Below, one piece after another: positions 18,105 to 27,684 of a stretch of 64,000 nucleotides of DNA (position 1 is its first letter; each line of letters opens with the position of its first letter). The translations under genes and the position numbers were made by a program. The DNA comes from QHWF01 sp036848175 (GTDB taxonomy: Bacteria; Acidobacteriota; Vicinamibacteria; Vicinamibacterales; CAVVIG01): assembly GCA_036848175.1 (NCBI GenBank), contig DAIUKO010000005.1:1-64000 (forward strand), in the 5' to 3' direction. The notes beneath the pieces are model-generated. The model did not search any database. It was given only the letters and a program-made list of their open reading frames with translations, and had not been told where the DNA came from.

Positions 18105-20624
18105 CTAGCGCTCGATGACGATGTGCAGCGCGCCGAACGAATCGGGCTGCTTGACGATGACGAAGCCGGCGTCTGACATCGTCCAACCCGACGCGCGAGT
18201 GGCGAGCTCCTGCGAGGTGTAGCGCGTCAGCGTCGTCGTGCCGCTGGTCACCCGGCTTGCCCCGAACGAAGTCGAGGGGGCGGGCTCGGCGGTGGGCGCG
18301 ACGGAGAGGATCAGATCGCGGGCCTGGGGTCGAAACGATCCTTCCGGGGCAGCGACGTCGATCGTGGTGGTCGTCGCGGTTCGTGTCTGACTGAAGCGGC
18401 GGCGCATCGACGCCCCCTGCGCGTAGGCCATCGTCTCGCCGTCGTCCTCGTAGAGCACCGCGTCCGAGCTCGACGCCGGAAACACCTGGACCTCGAGCGG
18501 CTTGCCGGCCATCTCGCCGGTGTGCTGCACGACCGGCTGACGGAAGACGAAGCTGCCGCCGCGAACGAAGATCGGGATGCTGTCGAGCGTGACGCGAATC
18601 CGCGCGCCGGTCGCGCCCTCGTAGCGCCGGCCCGTCCAGAAGTCGAACCACTCGCCCTTCGGCAAGTAGACGTCGCGCTCGCGCTCCGCTTCCTGCAGCA
18701 CCGGCGCGAGCAGCAGATCGCGGCCGAACATGAACTCGTCGTCGAGCCCCCAGGTGCGGCGATCGTCGGGATACTCCAGCACCAGCGGGCGCATCGCCGG
18801 CAGTCCGGTCGCGCTCGACTCCGCGAGTACGTTGTAGATGTGCGGCAGCAGTTGGTAGCGCAGCTCGATCGCCGCGCGATTGATCGATTCGTGCACGGTG
18901 CCGTACGACCACGGCTCCTGATCGGGCGTGCCGAACGTCGTGTGCGTGCGCATGAACGGATAGAACACGGCAGTCTGAAGCCAGCGCGTGTAGAGCTCCG
19001 CGGATGGAACGCCGGCGAATCCGCCGATGTCGCTGCCGACCAACGGCAGCCCCGAGAGGCCCATGCCGGTGAGAATCGGAATCGTGGCGCGAAGGTGTTC
19101 CCATGAGCTGACGTTGTCGCCCGGCCAGAACGCCGAATAGCGCTGGCCGCCGGCGAACGAGGCGCGCGAGAGCACGAAGGGACGCTGGTTCGGCAGGAGC
19201 CGCCGGAGCCCCTCGTAGGTGGCTTGCGTATTGAGCAGACCGTAGACGTTGTGGATCTCACGATGGTCGGCAGGTTGGCCGTCGCCGAAGAATCTGACGT
19301 CGAGCGGCATCGTGCCGGTTGGCGTCTCGAACACCGCCGGCTCGTTCATGTCGTTCCAGATGCCCGTGATGCCGATGTCGGTGAACATCTTGTAGAGGGT
19401 GCCGAACCACTCGCGGGCCGCCGGCTTGCTGAAATCGGGAAACACGCTCGGGCCGGGATTCTTTTCAGCCTGCGACGGCCACACCGGCGCGACGTACACG
19501 CTGCCGTCCGGGTTCTTCACCCAGTGATCGCCCGCCGTACCGGTGTCGTAGGGGAGATATCCCACTTCTTTCTTCGGATGCGCATCGACGATCGGGACGA
19601 CGTGAAATCCGTCGCGGCGCAGATCGCCGACGAGCGCGGCGGGGTCGGGAAAGCGCGCGCGATCCCACGTGAACGGCTTGTAGCCGTCCTGGTAATGGAT
19701 GTCGAGCCAGATCACGTCAGCCGGGATCTGCCGCTCGCGGAAATTGCGCGCGATGAACCGGACGCGCGACTCGGGATAGTAGCTGTAGCGGCACTGGTGA
19801 TAGCCGAGCGCCCATCGCGGCGGCAGCGGCATGCGTCCGGTCATGTCGGTGTAGCGCTGGATGACGCGCTTCGGATCGGGTCCGTAGATCAAGTAGTAGT
19901 CGAGCTCGCCGCCTTCCGCGCCGAACGATATCAGACCGGGAGAGCTGTGGCCGACGTCGAAGTTGCTGCGGAAGGTGTTGTCGAAGAACACGCCGTAGGT
20001 CCGGCCGCCGCGCAGAACGAGATAGAACGGAACCGAGACATAGATCGGATCCGTGTCGACGCCGTACGCGAACGTGTCGCTGTTCCACATCGTGTAGCTG
20101 TAGCCGCCGAGCTGCCGCCCGCGCTTGTTCAGCGATCCGGTCTTCTCGCCGAATCCGTAGACCTGCTCGTCGTCGCGCAGACGCTTCCACACGCGAACCG
20201 CGCGGCCTGAGCTCGCGATGCCGCGTTCGGGATCGTCAGCATCGAGCTCGTCGCCTGCCGCATCCGCAACCGAGACGCGAAAAGGGCGCTGCTGGATCGA
20301 CACGTTGAGGACCGAGGTCACGATCCGCGAGAGACGATCGCCGACACGGACGTCGGCGCCTGGCGCGCCGAGCTCGCGATTCACGATCGCGTACGAGTGA
20401 TCGCGTCCGAAGTCGCGCGTCGGTGAGAAGCGAACGCGGACGATGTCCGCTGCCGAGGCGGTGACCGAGACGATGCCCTGCGCATTGCGGTAGACGAGAC
20501 CGTTCTCGACGCGGCGCGGCGCAGGCATGTCTCCGACCGTCGTCCACTGCGCGGCCGCCGGCGATGCCCAGATCAGGAGCACGACACCCAGGCCGATCGG
20601 CCGCGACCATCCTCTGTGTTTCAT
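18105..20624 (-). CDS. Secreted GH31 alpha-glucosidase/alpha-xylosidase family enzyme
   Basis: 839 aa with a signal peptide (LGVVLLIWASPAAAQ). The family-31 nucleophile motif WNDMNEP is at residues 423-429, with Asp425 as the expected nucleophile, and the acid/base Asp lies in GSDIGGF (about Asp532). Other family landmarks are GYHQCRYSYYPE and RPFVLSRASFAGGQRYS. GH31 enzymes remove alpha-linked glucose or xylose from non-reducing ends; the subfamily cannot be told by eye. The C-terminal 170 residues form the usual beta-domains (PIFVRGGSF, LYEDDGETMAY). It converges on the PTS gene across a 23-bp hairpin and is divergent from the Gfo/Idh/MocA gene 53 bases away. Confidence 0.9.
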   Translation of the reverse strand: MKHRGWSRPIGLGVVLLIWASPAAAQWTTVGDMPAPRRVENGLVYRNAQGIVSVTASAADIVRVRFSPTRDFGRDHSYAIVNRELGAPGADVRVGDRLSRIVTSVLNVSIQQRPFRVSVADAAGDELDADDPERGIASSGRAVRVWKRLRDDEQVYGFGEKTGSLNKRGRQLGGYSYTMWNSDTFAYGVDTDPIYVSVPFYLVLRGGRTYGVFFDNTFRSNFDVGHSSPGLISFGAEGGELDYYLIYGPDPKRVIQRYTDMTGRMPLPPRWALGYHQCRYSYYPESRVRFIARNFRERQIPADVIWLDIHYQDGYKPFTWDRARFPDPAALVGDLRRDGFHVVPIVDAHPKKEVGYLPYDTGTAGDHWVKNPDGSVYVAPVWPSQAEKNPGPSVFPDFSKPAAREWFGTLYKMFTDIGITGIWNDMNEPAVFETPTGTMPLDVRFFGDGQPADHREIHNVYGLLNTQATYEGLRRLLPNQRPFVLSRASFAGGQRYSAFWPGDNVSSWEHLRATIPILTGMGLSGLPLVGSDIGGFAGVPSAELYTRWLQTAVFYPFMRTHTTFGTPDQEPWSYGTVHESINRAAIELRYQLLPHIYNVLAESSATGLPAMRPLVLEYPDDRRTWGLDDEFMFGRDLLLAPVLQEAERERDVYLPKGEWFDFWTGRRYEGATGARIRVTLDSIPIFVRGGSFVFRQPVVQHTGEMAGKPLEVQVFPASSSDAVLYEDDGETMAYAQGASMRRRFSQTRTATTTTIDVAAPEGSFRPQARDLILSVAPTAEPAPSTSFGASRVTSGTTTLTRYTSQELATRASGWTMSDAGFVIVKQPDSFGALHIVIER

Positions 20625-20677
20625 AGGCGGAGTATCGATTCCCCAGCCGGCTCAATGAAAGTACATTCTCTGGCGCC

Positions 20678-21736
20678 ATGATCCGCGTCGCACTGATTGG
20701 TTACGGCTACGCCGGACGGACGTTTCACACTCCGCTGATTCGTGGCACGCCCGCCTTCGAGCTCGCGTCCGTTTGCTCGAGCCGAGCCGAGCGCGTCCAT
20801 GCCGATCTGCCCGGCGTCCGCGTCGTCGCCTCGCCGGAAGAGGCGTGCGCGCTGCCATTCGTCGATCTCGTCGTCATCGCGACGCCGCACGATTCGCACG
20901 TTCGACTGGCGGCGATGGCGCTTGGCGCCGGCAAGCATGTCGTGCTCGAGAAGCCGGCGGCGACGACGCTGGACGAGGCGCGGGAGCTGGCGAAGGCCGC
21001 ACAGAAGGCGCCGCGCGTGCTCGCCGTCTTCCACAATCGCCGATGGGACGGCGACTTTCTCGCCGTCTCGGATCTCCTGAGCCGCGGCGTACTCGGCGAG
21101 ATCTCGCATTTCGAATCGCACTTCGATCGATTCCGTCCCATCGTTCGCGACCGCTGGCGTGAGCGAGCGGGCGCAGGCGCCGGGCTCTGGTACGATCTCG
21201 GCCCTCATCTCGTCGATCAAGCGCTGCGACTCTTCGGCCTGCCCGATCGCGTGACCGCCAGCTTCGCCGCGCAGCGAGCCGGCGCGCAAACCGACGACTG
21301 GGCGCACGTGATCCTCGACTACGGGCGCCGCCGCGTCATCCTTCATGCATCGGTGCTCGTCGCGGCGCCGCCGACGCGGTTCGCCGTGCACGGACACGCC
21401 GGCAGCTGGATCAAGTACGGCGTCGATGGCCAGGAGCGCCGGCTGATCGCCGCGCTGACGCCGGACGCCGCTGGACCGCCACCGGATGACGAGCGCGCTG
21501 TGTTGATCGATGGAGTCGACGGAGCGGAGCGCGAGATGCCGATCCCGCGCGGAGATTACCGTCAGTTCTACGTGCAGCTCGCGGCGGCGCTGCACGGCGG
21601 CGGCCACAATCCGGTTCCGCTGGCCGAGGCGCTTCCAGTCATCGCCGTCGTCGAAACCGCGATTCGATCGGCAGCTGAAGGGCGATCGCTGACGCTGCCG
21701 TTGAGCGACGCAGAGATTCGTGCGTTCGCCGGGTGA
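20678..21736 (+). CDS. Gfo/Idh/MocA-family NAD(P)-dependent oxidoreductase
   Basis: 352 aa, cytosolic. The N-terminus carries a Rossmann fold (MIRVALIGYGYAGRTFHTP), and the family EKP motif is in HVVLEKPAATTLDEA, with the catalytic-region segment FHNRRWDGDFLAV following. The C-terminal alpha/beta domain includes GLWYDLGPHLVDQALRLFG, typical of the YdgJ-like subgroup. These enzymes oxidise or reduce sugars, inositols or related polyols with a nicotinamide cofactor. The position beside a GH31 glucosidase suggests a sugar substrate, but this is context only. Confidence 0.88.
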   Translation: MIRVALIGYGYAGRTFHTPLIRGTPAFELASVCSSRAERVHADLPGVRVVASPEEACALPFVDLVVIATPHDSHVRLAAMALGAGKHVVLEKPAATTLDEARELAKAAQKAPRVLAVFHNRRWDGDFLAVSDLLSRGVLGEISHFESHFDRFRPIVRDRWRERAGAGAGLWYDLGPHLVDQALRLFGLPDRVTASFAAQRAGAQTDDWAHVILDYGRRRVILHASVLVAAPPTRFAVHGHAGSWIKYGVDGQERRLIAALTPDAAGPPPDDERAVLIDGVDGAEREMPIPRGDYRQFYVQLAAALHGGGHNPVPLAEALPVIAVVETAIRSAAEGRSLTLPLSDAEIRAFAG

Positions 21737-21794
21737 TTTCGTCGCCGCCGTCGTATCGCACGCGCATAATGGGGCTGCTCGGAGAGGAGGATTC

Positions 21795-22826
21795 ATGACG
21801 GCGATCACACGCAGAGAGTGGCTGCATGCCGCGGCGGCCACAGCCGGCGGCGCTGTGCTGACGGCGACGCAACCGTCGATCGTCGAGGCCGGTCAGGCGA
21901 GAACGCCGGCCGCGCCGAAGCAGGGATACCCGCAGCGTCCCGCAGGGAAGATCGAGATTCTCTTCAAAGCTCCGGGGCAGTCGGCCAACGGGATGCAATG
22001 TACTGACGAAGGAATCTGGACGATCGACGTCGCCGGCAGCCGCACCGACACGCCCGGTCGATGCAAGGTGTACTTGTCCAGCTACGACGGCAAACTGCTG
22101 CGCGAGCTCGCGCCCGAAGGCACAGGTCCGAGCGGCATCGGCGTCGATGCCGACAACAGGACGATCTGGATCGGTTCGACCTACAGCCGCGAGATCATCC
22201 GCTCGGACGCGAAGACTGGCGAGACCATCGAGAAGCACTTCACGCCCGGAGGCGGCGTCATCTATTCGATGACCACCGATCTGCCTCCACGTCCGGATAC
22301 CTACGGAAGATCGGTGCGTCCGCCCGCGACCAACGCGCCGCGACAAGAGGTTACGCGGACGGCGTCGACGCAACCATCAGGAGCGCGCCCGGCGGGAATG
22401 CCGGCGGACGGCCTCGGGATCGGACGCGGCGGCGCCATCGCCGGCAATCCGGGTCCGCCTGCGCCGGGGACTGGCGCGCACGGTATCCAGACGCAATTCG
22501 GCAAGCTGTGGGTCGCCGTGCCTCCGGGCCGGATGATCTACCGGATCGATCCGAAGAGCTGGAAGGTCGAACACATGTTCCCGACCGTCGGATACCGCCC
22601 GCACGGAATCGGGATCGAAACGCCCGACGCGCGCTTTCTCTGGGAAGCCGACACGAACATGGGCGCGTTCTTCAAGCGCGACATGGTCAGCGGCGACGTC
22701 GTCGATGCGATCCAGCTGCCGGAGGGCAGCCCGTTTCCGCACGGCATGTCGGTGTGGAACGGGTACATCTACTGGACCGATGACATCGGCGGCCGCATCG
22801 CGCCCGTGTGCCGAACAAAGATCTAG
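21795..22826 (+). CDS. Tat-exported beta-propeller protein (SMP-30/streptogramin-lyase-like)
   Basis: 343 aa from ATG 21795, decided by a near-perfect ribosome binding site GGAGAGGAGG four bases upstream; the frame is open 25 codons further. The N-terminus is a twin-arginine signal (ITRREWLHAAAATAGGAVL). The body has propeller-type repeats (CTDEGIWTIDVAG, GIGVDADNRTIWIGSTYSRE, PHGIGIETPDARFLWEAD), with a low-complexity Pro/Ala/Gly insert near residues 170-220. Related secreted propellers act as lactonases or lyases or only bind ligands; no catalytic residue can be assigned. The amidohydrolase starts six bases after its stop, so the two form an operon. Confidence 0.75.
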   Translation: MTAITRREWLHAAAATAGGAVLTATQPSIVEAGQARTPAAPKQGYPQRPAGKIEILFKAPGQSANGMQCTDEGIWTIDVAGSRTDTPGRCKVYLSSYDGKLLRELAPEGTGPSGIGVDADNRTIWIGSTYSREIIRSDAKTGETIEKHFTPGGGVIYSMTTDLPPRPDTYGRSVRPPATNAPRQEVTRTASTQPSGARPAGMPADGLGIGRGGAIAGNPGPPAPGTGAHGIQTQFGKLWVAVPPGRMIYRIDPKSWKVEHMFPTVGYRPHGIGIETPDARFLWEADTNMGAFFKRDMVSGDVVDAIQLPEGSPFPHGMSVWNGYIYWTDDIGGRIAPVCRTKI

Positions 22827-22831
22827 ATGCG

Positions 22832-23790
22832 ATGGTGTCGCGCCGGGATGTTCTGATCGGCGGCGCGGCGACGATGGCTGCAGCGGCGCTGCCCTGGGCG
22901 GCGGCAGCGCAGTCGCCGCCGATTCCGATCATCGACACGCACATTCACCTGTTCGATCCGACACGCCCGCAGGGCGCGCCGTACAGCGGGCCGCCGCCCA
23001 CGCCAGGCGCTGCGCCGATCGCCGCATATCCCGATCGCTATCGAAAGCTCGCGGTCCCGCTCGGCGTCGTCGGCGCGATCAAGGTCGAGGCGAGCCCGTG
23101 GATCGAAGACAACTTGTGGGTACTCGAGGTCGCCCAACGCGACGCGATCATGGTTGGCGTCGTCGGCAACCTCGAGCCCGACAAGCCGGAGTTTCCCGAG
23201 TATCTCGCCCGCTACCACAAGAACCCGCTCTTCCGCGGCATTCGCTATGGGAACTTGTGGGGGCGCGACATCACCAGACAGTCCACCAATCCGAGCTTCA
23301 TCGGCGGCCTGCGCCTGCTCGCCGACGCCGATCTCGTGCTCGACACCGCGAACCCGCGCGTGCCGCTGCTCGAGGCGATGCTGCGCATCAGCGACGCCGT
23401 GCCGACGCTTCGCATCGTGCTCGATCACCTGCCGGCGCTCGATCCGACCGACACGGAGCGCGCGGCCTATGACGCGGCGCTGCGGGAGATCGGCGCGCGA
23501 CCGCAGATCTTCGTGAAGCTCTCGGAGATCATTCACCGAGTCAACGGTCAAGTGGCGGCCGACGTCGGCGCGTACCGCGCGCGGCTCGATTCACTGATCG
23601 AGGTGTTCGGCGACGATCGGATTCTGTTCGGCAGCGATTGGCCCAACAGCGACGGCGTCGCGCCGATCGACCAGGTATTCGCGGTCGCCAAGGCGTACTT
23701 CAGCGCCAGACCGCGTCCGATCGCCGAGAAGTATTTCTGGAAGAACTCGATCGCCGCCTACAAGTGGATCAAGCGCGATCCCTCACAGCC
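22832..23790 (+). CDS. Tat-exported amidohydrolase, TIM-barrel (3' end in gap)
   Basis: At least 319 residues from ATG 22832. A twin-arginine leader (VSRRDVLIGGAATMAAAALP) ends near AAAAQ. The metal-site motif DTHIHLFDP (about residue 37) and late motifs RIVLDHLPA and ILFGSDWPNSDG (with the metal-binding Asp) place it in the amidohydrolase-2 family, which includes 2-pyrone-4,6-dicarboxylate lactonase and L-rhamnonolactonase-like enzymes. The likely reaction is lactone or amide hydrolysis, and the propeller neighbour is consistent with a lactone pathway. The reading frame enters the N gap only a few residues after the usual family end (FWKNSIAAYKWI). Confidence 0.82.
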
Positions 23791-23890
23791 NNNNNNNNNN
23801 NNNNNNNNNNNNNNNNNNNNNNNNNNNNNNNNNNNNNNNNNNNNNNNNNNNNNNNNNNNNNNNNNNNNNNNNNNNNNNNNNNNNNNNNNN
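23791..23890. other. Assembly gap (100 N)
   Basis: Exactly 100 N, lying between two convergent genes and removing both 3' ends. Unlike the first gap, no repeat units are visible in its flanks. Confidence 0.95.
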
Positions 23891-25269
23891 TTGTTCCCCG
23901 GATGATCATCGGCGTAGGTGAGCTGCGGCAGCCGATAGAGTTGCTGATCCGTACCGGGACCTTGATAAATCCCCGGATAGAAATCGACGAGATGCGTGCC
24001 CGGCGAACCGGCGGCGGTGAAGTTGACGATCACATCTCCCTGGCTGTTGAACCCGCAGGCGTAGCCCATGTACGCGTTGTCGTAGGTCGCGACATAGATG
24101 TTGTCGAAGTCGGTCCAGCCGACGCCTTTGAGATGGATCGTCACCGGCGTGCCGGGCGGACCGGACATCGGCGAGATGCTCACCACCGATGTTTCGATCG
24201 CAAAGAAGGCGCGCGCGAGCGTCTTTTCTTTCGATCTGATGATGACGGCATGCATGCCGCCGAGATCTTCGGGGACCAGCAACGGCGCATCGAGCCTGCC
24301 ATCGGAACCGACGACGAGATCCGCCAGGTGCTGTTCCCGTGGCGCGAAGCCATTGCCTGAGACGCGGCTGCCGGCTTGCGTCGCCCAGATGACTGAAACC
24401 GTCGTGCTCGCCGGGAATCCGCTGCCGGTGAGCCGCGCACGCGTCTGAACCGGACCCTGCGCCGGCGCGATCTTCAGATCCGCCCCGGCGAGACCCATTT
24501 CAGCGGAAGGCATCTTCTGTACTTGGTACCGCTCGACATAGCCACCCGCCGCGACCGACCCCGGCGTGACGTGAAATACGAAGCGAGGCCGCGGCAGATA
24601 CGCGTTGGGCGCCTGCTCGTGATTCAGGTAACTCTGCCCCATGTAGCCGGTGTACACCTTGATTTCGTGCGGCCCTTCCGGTCCCACCGCGCGAAAGCGC
24701 GCGACGGCGGTGCCGCGCGTGTCGGTGGCTGACACGTAGCCGACGTCGTGATTGTCCCAGTTCACCACCCACGTGCTTTCCATCGTCCGCCATCCGAATC
24801 CGGTGACGCGAAGCTCGATCAGCGTGCCGACCGGTCCTTCCGACGGATGCATCTCGAAGGTCTGCGTGACCTCGATGCCGCCTTGCGCCAGCGGTCTGCC
24901 GGCATCGGCGACGATGACGGAATGCACGCCGCCGAAATCTTCGGGAACGCTGAAACGCGTCTGAAGTCTTCCGTCGGAAGACACCTGCGCGTGCGTGAGG
25001 ACCGTCGTCGTATCGGTGAATTTCTTTCCGCGAAACTTGTAGCCGTCCTCGACGACCCAGCCGCCTTTCACCGTTTCCCAGATCACGTCGACGGTTCGGT
25101 TCGGCGGCAGACCTTCCGCCGCGGCTTCGATCTCGGACCCCACGACCGGCTTGCCGGGCTTGATGGGCGTGAGTTTGAGAGGTTTGGGATCGTCGGACTG
25201 CGTGCGCGCGGAGGCGGGGACGGCCGCGCGGCAGGCGGACGCGGTGATGGCGGCAACGAGCGCAGCCAT
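23891..25269 (-). CDS. Secreted IPT/TIG-type Ig-repeat protein (3' end in gap)
   Basis: About 459 residues from ATG 25269, chosen because it starts a signal peptide (MAALVAAITASACRAAVPA); the 16-codon upstream extension only translates the inverted repeat at 25280. The mature part has four or five immunoglobulin-like modules of IPT/TIG character with recurring openings such as HPSEGPVGTLIELRVTGFGW, QGPVQTRARLTGSGFPASTT and SPMSGPPGTPVTIHLKGVGW. No enzymatic motif is visible. It is probably a surface or periplasmic binding protein. It is followed by the gap and preceded by another small secreted Ig-like protein, 81 bases apart and on the same strand. Confidence 0.7.
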
Positions 25270-25279
25270 CACGCAACTT

Positions 25280-25343
25280 GGAAGGTGGAATTTGGAATTC
25301 AGAATTCGTGCGGGCATTCCAAATTCCGAGTTCCTAATTCCAC
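25280..25343. repeat. Inverted repeat of GGAATTT-type units
   Basis: Arm GGTGGAATTTGGAATTCAGAATTCG pairs imperfectly with ATTCCAAATTCCGAGTTCCTAATTCCAC. The units are about seven bases (GGAATTY). It lies between two same-strand genes and is AT-rich against a strongly GC-rich background. Like the other repeats here it sits at a gene junction and could form a hairpin. Confidence 0.8.
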
Positions 25344-25350
25344 ATCGCCG

Positions 25351-25842
25351 TTATTCGACGATCGTGAGTTGCGACGCCTGGACCTCGAACGGCTTGAATT
25401 CACCGCTGCGGCCGTACTTGTCCGTCGCCGTCACCGTATAGCGTACGATCCCGACCGGTGCGTCGGCGGGCACGATCCATTTCGCGACCCAGAACTGACG
25501 CTCGGGTTGTTGCGCGGTGGCGCGGTAGCGCATCGGAATGTCGATGGTCTTGCCCGCGTAGTTCACGTGGACGACCAGCTGCGCCGATTCCTCGCGGTTG
25601 CCGGTCTGCGGATCGGCGACGAACATCCGCCAGCCGACCGGATCGCCGCGGTGAAAGCGGCTTCTCAGAATGCAGTTCTCGGGATTGCCGGGCGGGACGA
25701 ACATCGCCGTGTCGCCGTACACGATCAGCTTGTTCGCCGGACCCTTTGGCGCCTCCGATTGGACGGCCGCCGTGCCCCTCGCGAGCGTCAGCGCGCCGCT
25801 GACGGCCAGTAGCGCCATCATCATGCTCCACGTCGCCCGCAC
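25351..25842 (-). CDS. Secreted Ig-like hypothetical protein
   Basis: 163 aa from GTG 25842, which has GAGAGGAGATC just upstream; ATG 25824 is the alternative. The leader MMMALLAVSGALTLARGTAA is a signal peptide. The mature protein contains a beta-rich module (ILRSRFHRGDPVGWRMFVAD, QLVVHVNYAGKTIDIPMRY, VGIVRYTVTATDKYGRSGEF) resembling a bacterial Ig-like fold; the ending is TVTATDKYGRSG-type. No function is recognised. It lies directly upstream of the IPT-repeat gene and is probably co-transcribed with it. Confidence 0.65.
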   Translation of the reverse strand: MRATWSMMMALLAVSGALTLARGTAAVQSEAPKGPANKLIVYGDTAMFVPPGNPENCILRSRFHRGDPVGWRMFVADPQTGNREESAQLVVHVNYAGKTIDIPMRYRATAQQPERQFWVAKWIVPADAPVGIVRYTVTATDKYGRSGEFKPFEVQASQLTIVE

Positions 25843-25970
25843 AGCAGATCTCCTCTCGCTTCGAAAACGTTCCGATGTCGGTCGGAGTCTAGTGTTGACA
25901 GCGTACAAGGTCAAGGCTGATGGCCGTCGGGGTTCGTCGTGCTATCGTTCCGCGCGAGAAAGGGAACAAC

Positions 25971-26831
25971 ATGCATCGATTTCTGACTGCTGTCGTCACG
26001 ACCCTGCCGCTGTTGACCGTATCAACGCCGGCGCTCGCACAACTGGCTGCCGCGAAGGAGGGACCGATCGTCTACGGCCACCATCACCTCAACACGACGA
26101 ACATGGACGCGCAGCGGAAGTTCTTCGTCGACACGCTCGGCGGGACGAGCATGAAGATCGGCACCAACAACGCGGAGATCGTGAAGTTCCCGAACGTCCT
26201 GATCTTCTTCCGCACGAACCAGGCGCCGACCGGCGGCACCAGGGGAAGCACGGTCAATCACATCGGCTTCTCGGTGCCGAATCTCCGTCCGGTGATCGAC
26301 AAGATCAAAGCCAACGGCTTCCAGATGATCACCCGCACCGAGGTCGCGCCGACGGTTGAAGTGAAGGACGACATCGCGCAGAACAGCCCGACGACCTTCA
26401 TCGCGTTCGCGTTGGGACCGGATGACGTGAAGGTCGAATTCGTGCAGGTCCCCACGCAGACCATCCCGATTCGTCTGCACCACGTGCACTTCTTCGGCCA
26501 GCCGAACACGGACATGCGCGACTGGTACGTCAAGGTGTTCGGGGCGAAGCCGCGCGAGACGCCGAACTTCGCCGCCGCCGATCTCCCCGGCGTCGCGCTG
26601 AACTTCACGAAGTCGCCGGATGCGACGGTCGGCACGCAGGGACGCGCGCTCGATCACATCGGCTTCGAGGTGAAGAATCTCGAGGCGCTGGTCAAGACGA
26701 TGGAGGCCAACGGCGTCAAGATCGAACGTCCGTACACCAAGGTCGCGGCGCTCGACATCGCCATCGCGTTCATCAAAGACCCGTGGGGTACCTATATCGA
26801 GCTCACGGAAGGGCTGGACAAGGTTCAGTGA
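25971..26831 (+). CDS. Exported two-module VOC-superfamily (glyoxalase-fold) protein
   Basis: 286 aa from ATG 25971 (GAAAGGGA upstream). An N-terminal signal peptide (LTAVVTTLPLLTVSTPALAQ) is followed by two vicinal-oxygen-chelate modules: one beginning VYGHHHLNTTNMDAQRKFF with NHIGFSVPNL, and a second beginning IRLHHVHFFGQPNTDMRDWY with LDHIGFEVKNL and ending in DPWGTYIELTEG. His and Glu residues sit at the usual metal positions. VOC proteins include glyoxalases, dioxygenases and resistance proteins; which reaction applies here is unknown, and export is unusual for the fold. Its last seven bases overlap the end of the convergent gene. Confidence 0.82.
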   Translation: MHRFLTAVVTTLPLLTVSTPALAQLAAAKEGPIVYGHHHLNTTNMDAQRKFFVDTLGGTSMKIGTNNAEIVKFPNVLIFFRTNQAPTGGTRGSTVNHIGFSVPNLRPVIDKIKANGFQMITRTEVAPTVEVKDDIAQNSPTTFIAFALGPDDVKVEFVQVPTQTIPIRLHHVHFFGQPNTDMRDWYVKVFGAKPRETPNFAAADLPGVALNFTKSPDATVGTQGRALDHIGFEVKNLEALVKTMEANGVKIERPYTKVAALDIAIAFIKDPWGTYIELTEGLDKVQ

Positions 26832-27409
26832 GGATATTCGTACACCGGTAACAGGCGATCACGATCGAATGGCGGATCCTCATGCGCCGGCATGTCGTAA
26901 TCGGGAAAGTCCTCGAGCCAGTATCGACGTGTTGCTTCATCGGCGTAATACTTCATGTCGAGGTAGATGTCCTCCTCGCTGCAACCGCCAAGCACATCGA
27001 GGTGCTGTGCGACCGAAGGATCGTACGGCAGCAGCTGGATCTCGTCGCGCAATGTGTCGCGCCAGAGTGTGGCATACAGCTCCCGATCGCTCAGATGATC
27101 GGTTGACGAAAGGAAAACATTCATCCGCGCCAGCGCGCCGATCACTTCCCACAGCTTGGCGTTGATCTGCTCGTCGTCGATCGCATCGGGCTCGGGCAGT
27201 TCCACGCCGGCATCGAGCAGCTGCTGGAACGTCGTGGTCAGCGGCGCGGATTCGATGTCGACGATGCGCTGCCAGTAATCCTCTCGCTGACGGCGGGAAC
27301 TCTCTTCCGACTCCCAGGCGAGCATCGCGCCGCCGCCCGCCTGCTTGGCTTGTTCCTTCAATTCAAGAATGCGCTGTTCGTGATCGTGATCGCGGTCATC
27401 CGTCGACAT
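26825..27409 (-). CDS. Small acidic conserved hypothetical protein
   Basis: 194 aa from ATG 27409, fixed by GGAGGAAT just upstream. The start is MSTDDRDHDHEQRILELKEQ, a charged helix, followed by an all-alpha acidic protein (LWEVIGALARMNVFLSSTDH, LSDRELYATLWRDTLRDEI, YYADEATRRYWLEDFPDYDM) ending in PPFDRDRLLPVYEYPH. I recall similar unnamed proteins in soil acidobacteria and related phyla, but no domain name or function can be given. There is no signal peptide or membrane segment. Its stop overlaps that of the VOC gene, and it is divergent from the five-gene unit that starts at 27685, across 275 bases that contain no recognisable RNA. Confidence 0.7.
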   Translation of the reverse strand: MSTDDRDHDHEQRILELKEQAKQAGGGAMLAWESEESSRRQREDYWQRIVDIESAPLTTTFQQLLDAGVELPEPDAIDDEQINAKLWEVIGALARMNVFLSSTDHLSDRELYATLWRDTLRDEIQLLPYDPSVAQHLDVLGGCSEEDIYLDMKYYADEATRRYWLEDFPDYDMPAHEDPPFDRDRLLPVYEYPH

Positions 27410-27684
27410 GCGATTCCTCCAATGCCGCGGCACAGCGACGGCCGTCTTGGACCGGACGACGATGGCATCGTCGTCGAATGTCTGTCAACGACGGCACACG
27501 AAGGCCGGCGATCGCGGGCACGTTCTACCCGCTGACGAAGATCTGCGGCCGATTACCGCAAGGTCTCGCCCCTGTCGTCTTTCAGCCGCAGATTTCGATT
27601 AGTTAATTGCAAGGCCCCCCCGTAAGACGAGCCGCGAAACATGCCGGCTGTACAACTTCTGCGCCTCGGCCGGAGGGCCGCCTC

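Noticed and set aside
27410..27684. Riboswitch or tRNA upstream of the PLD gene
   Set aside because: No cloverleaf or known riboswitch consensus could be traced; only ordinary GC-rich spacer with a short AT-rich patch near 27595-27610.
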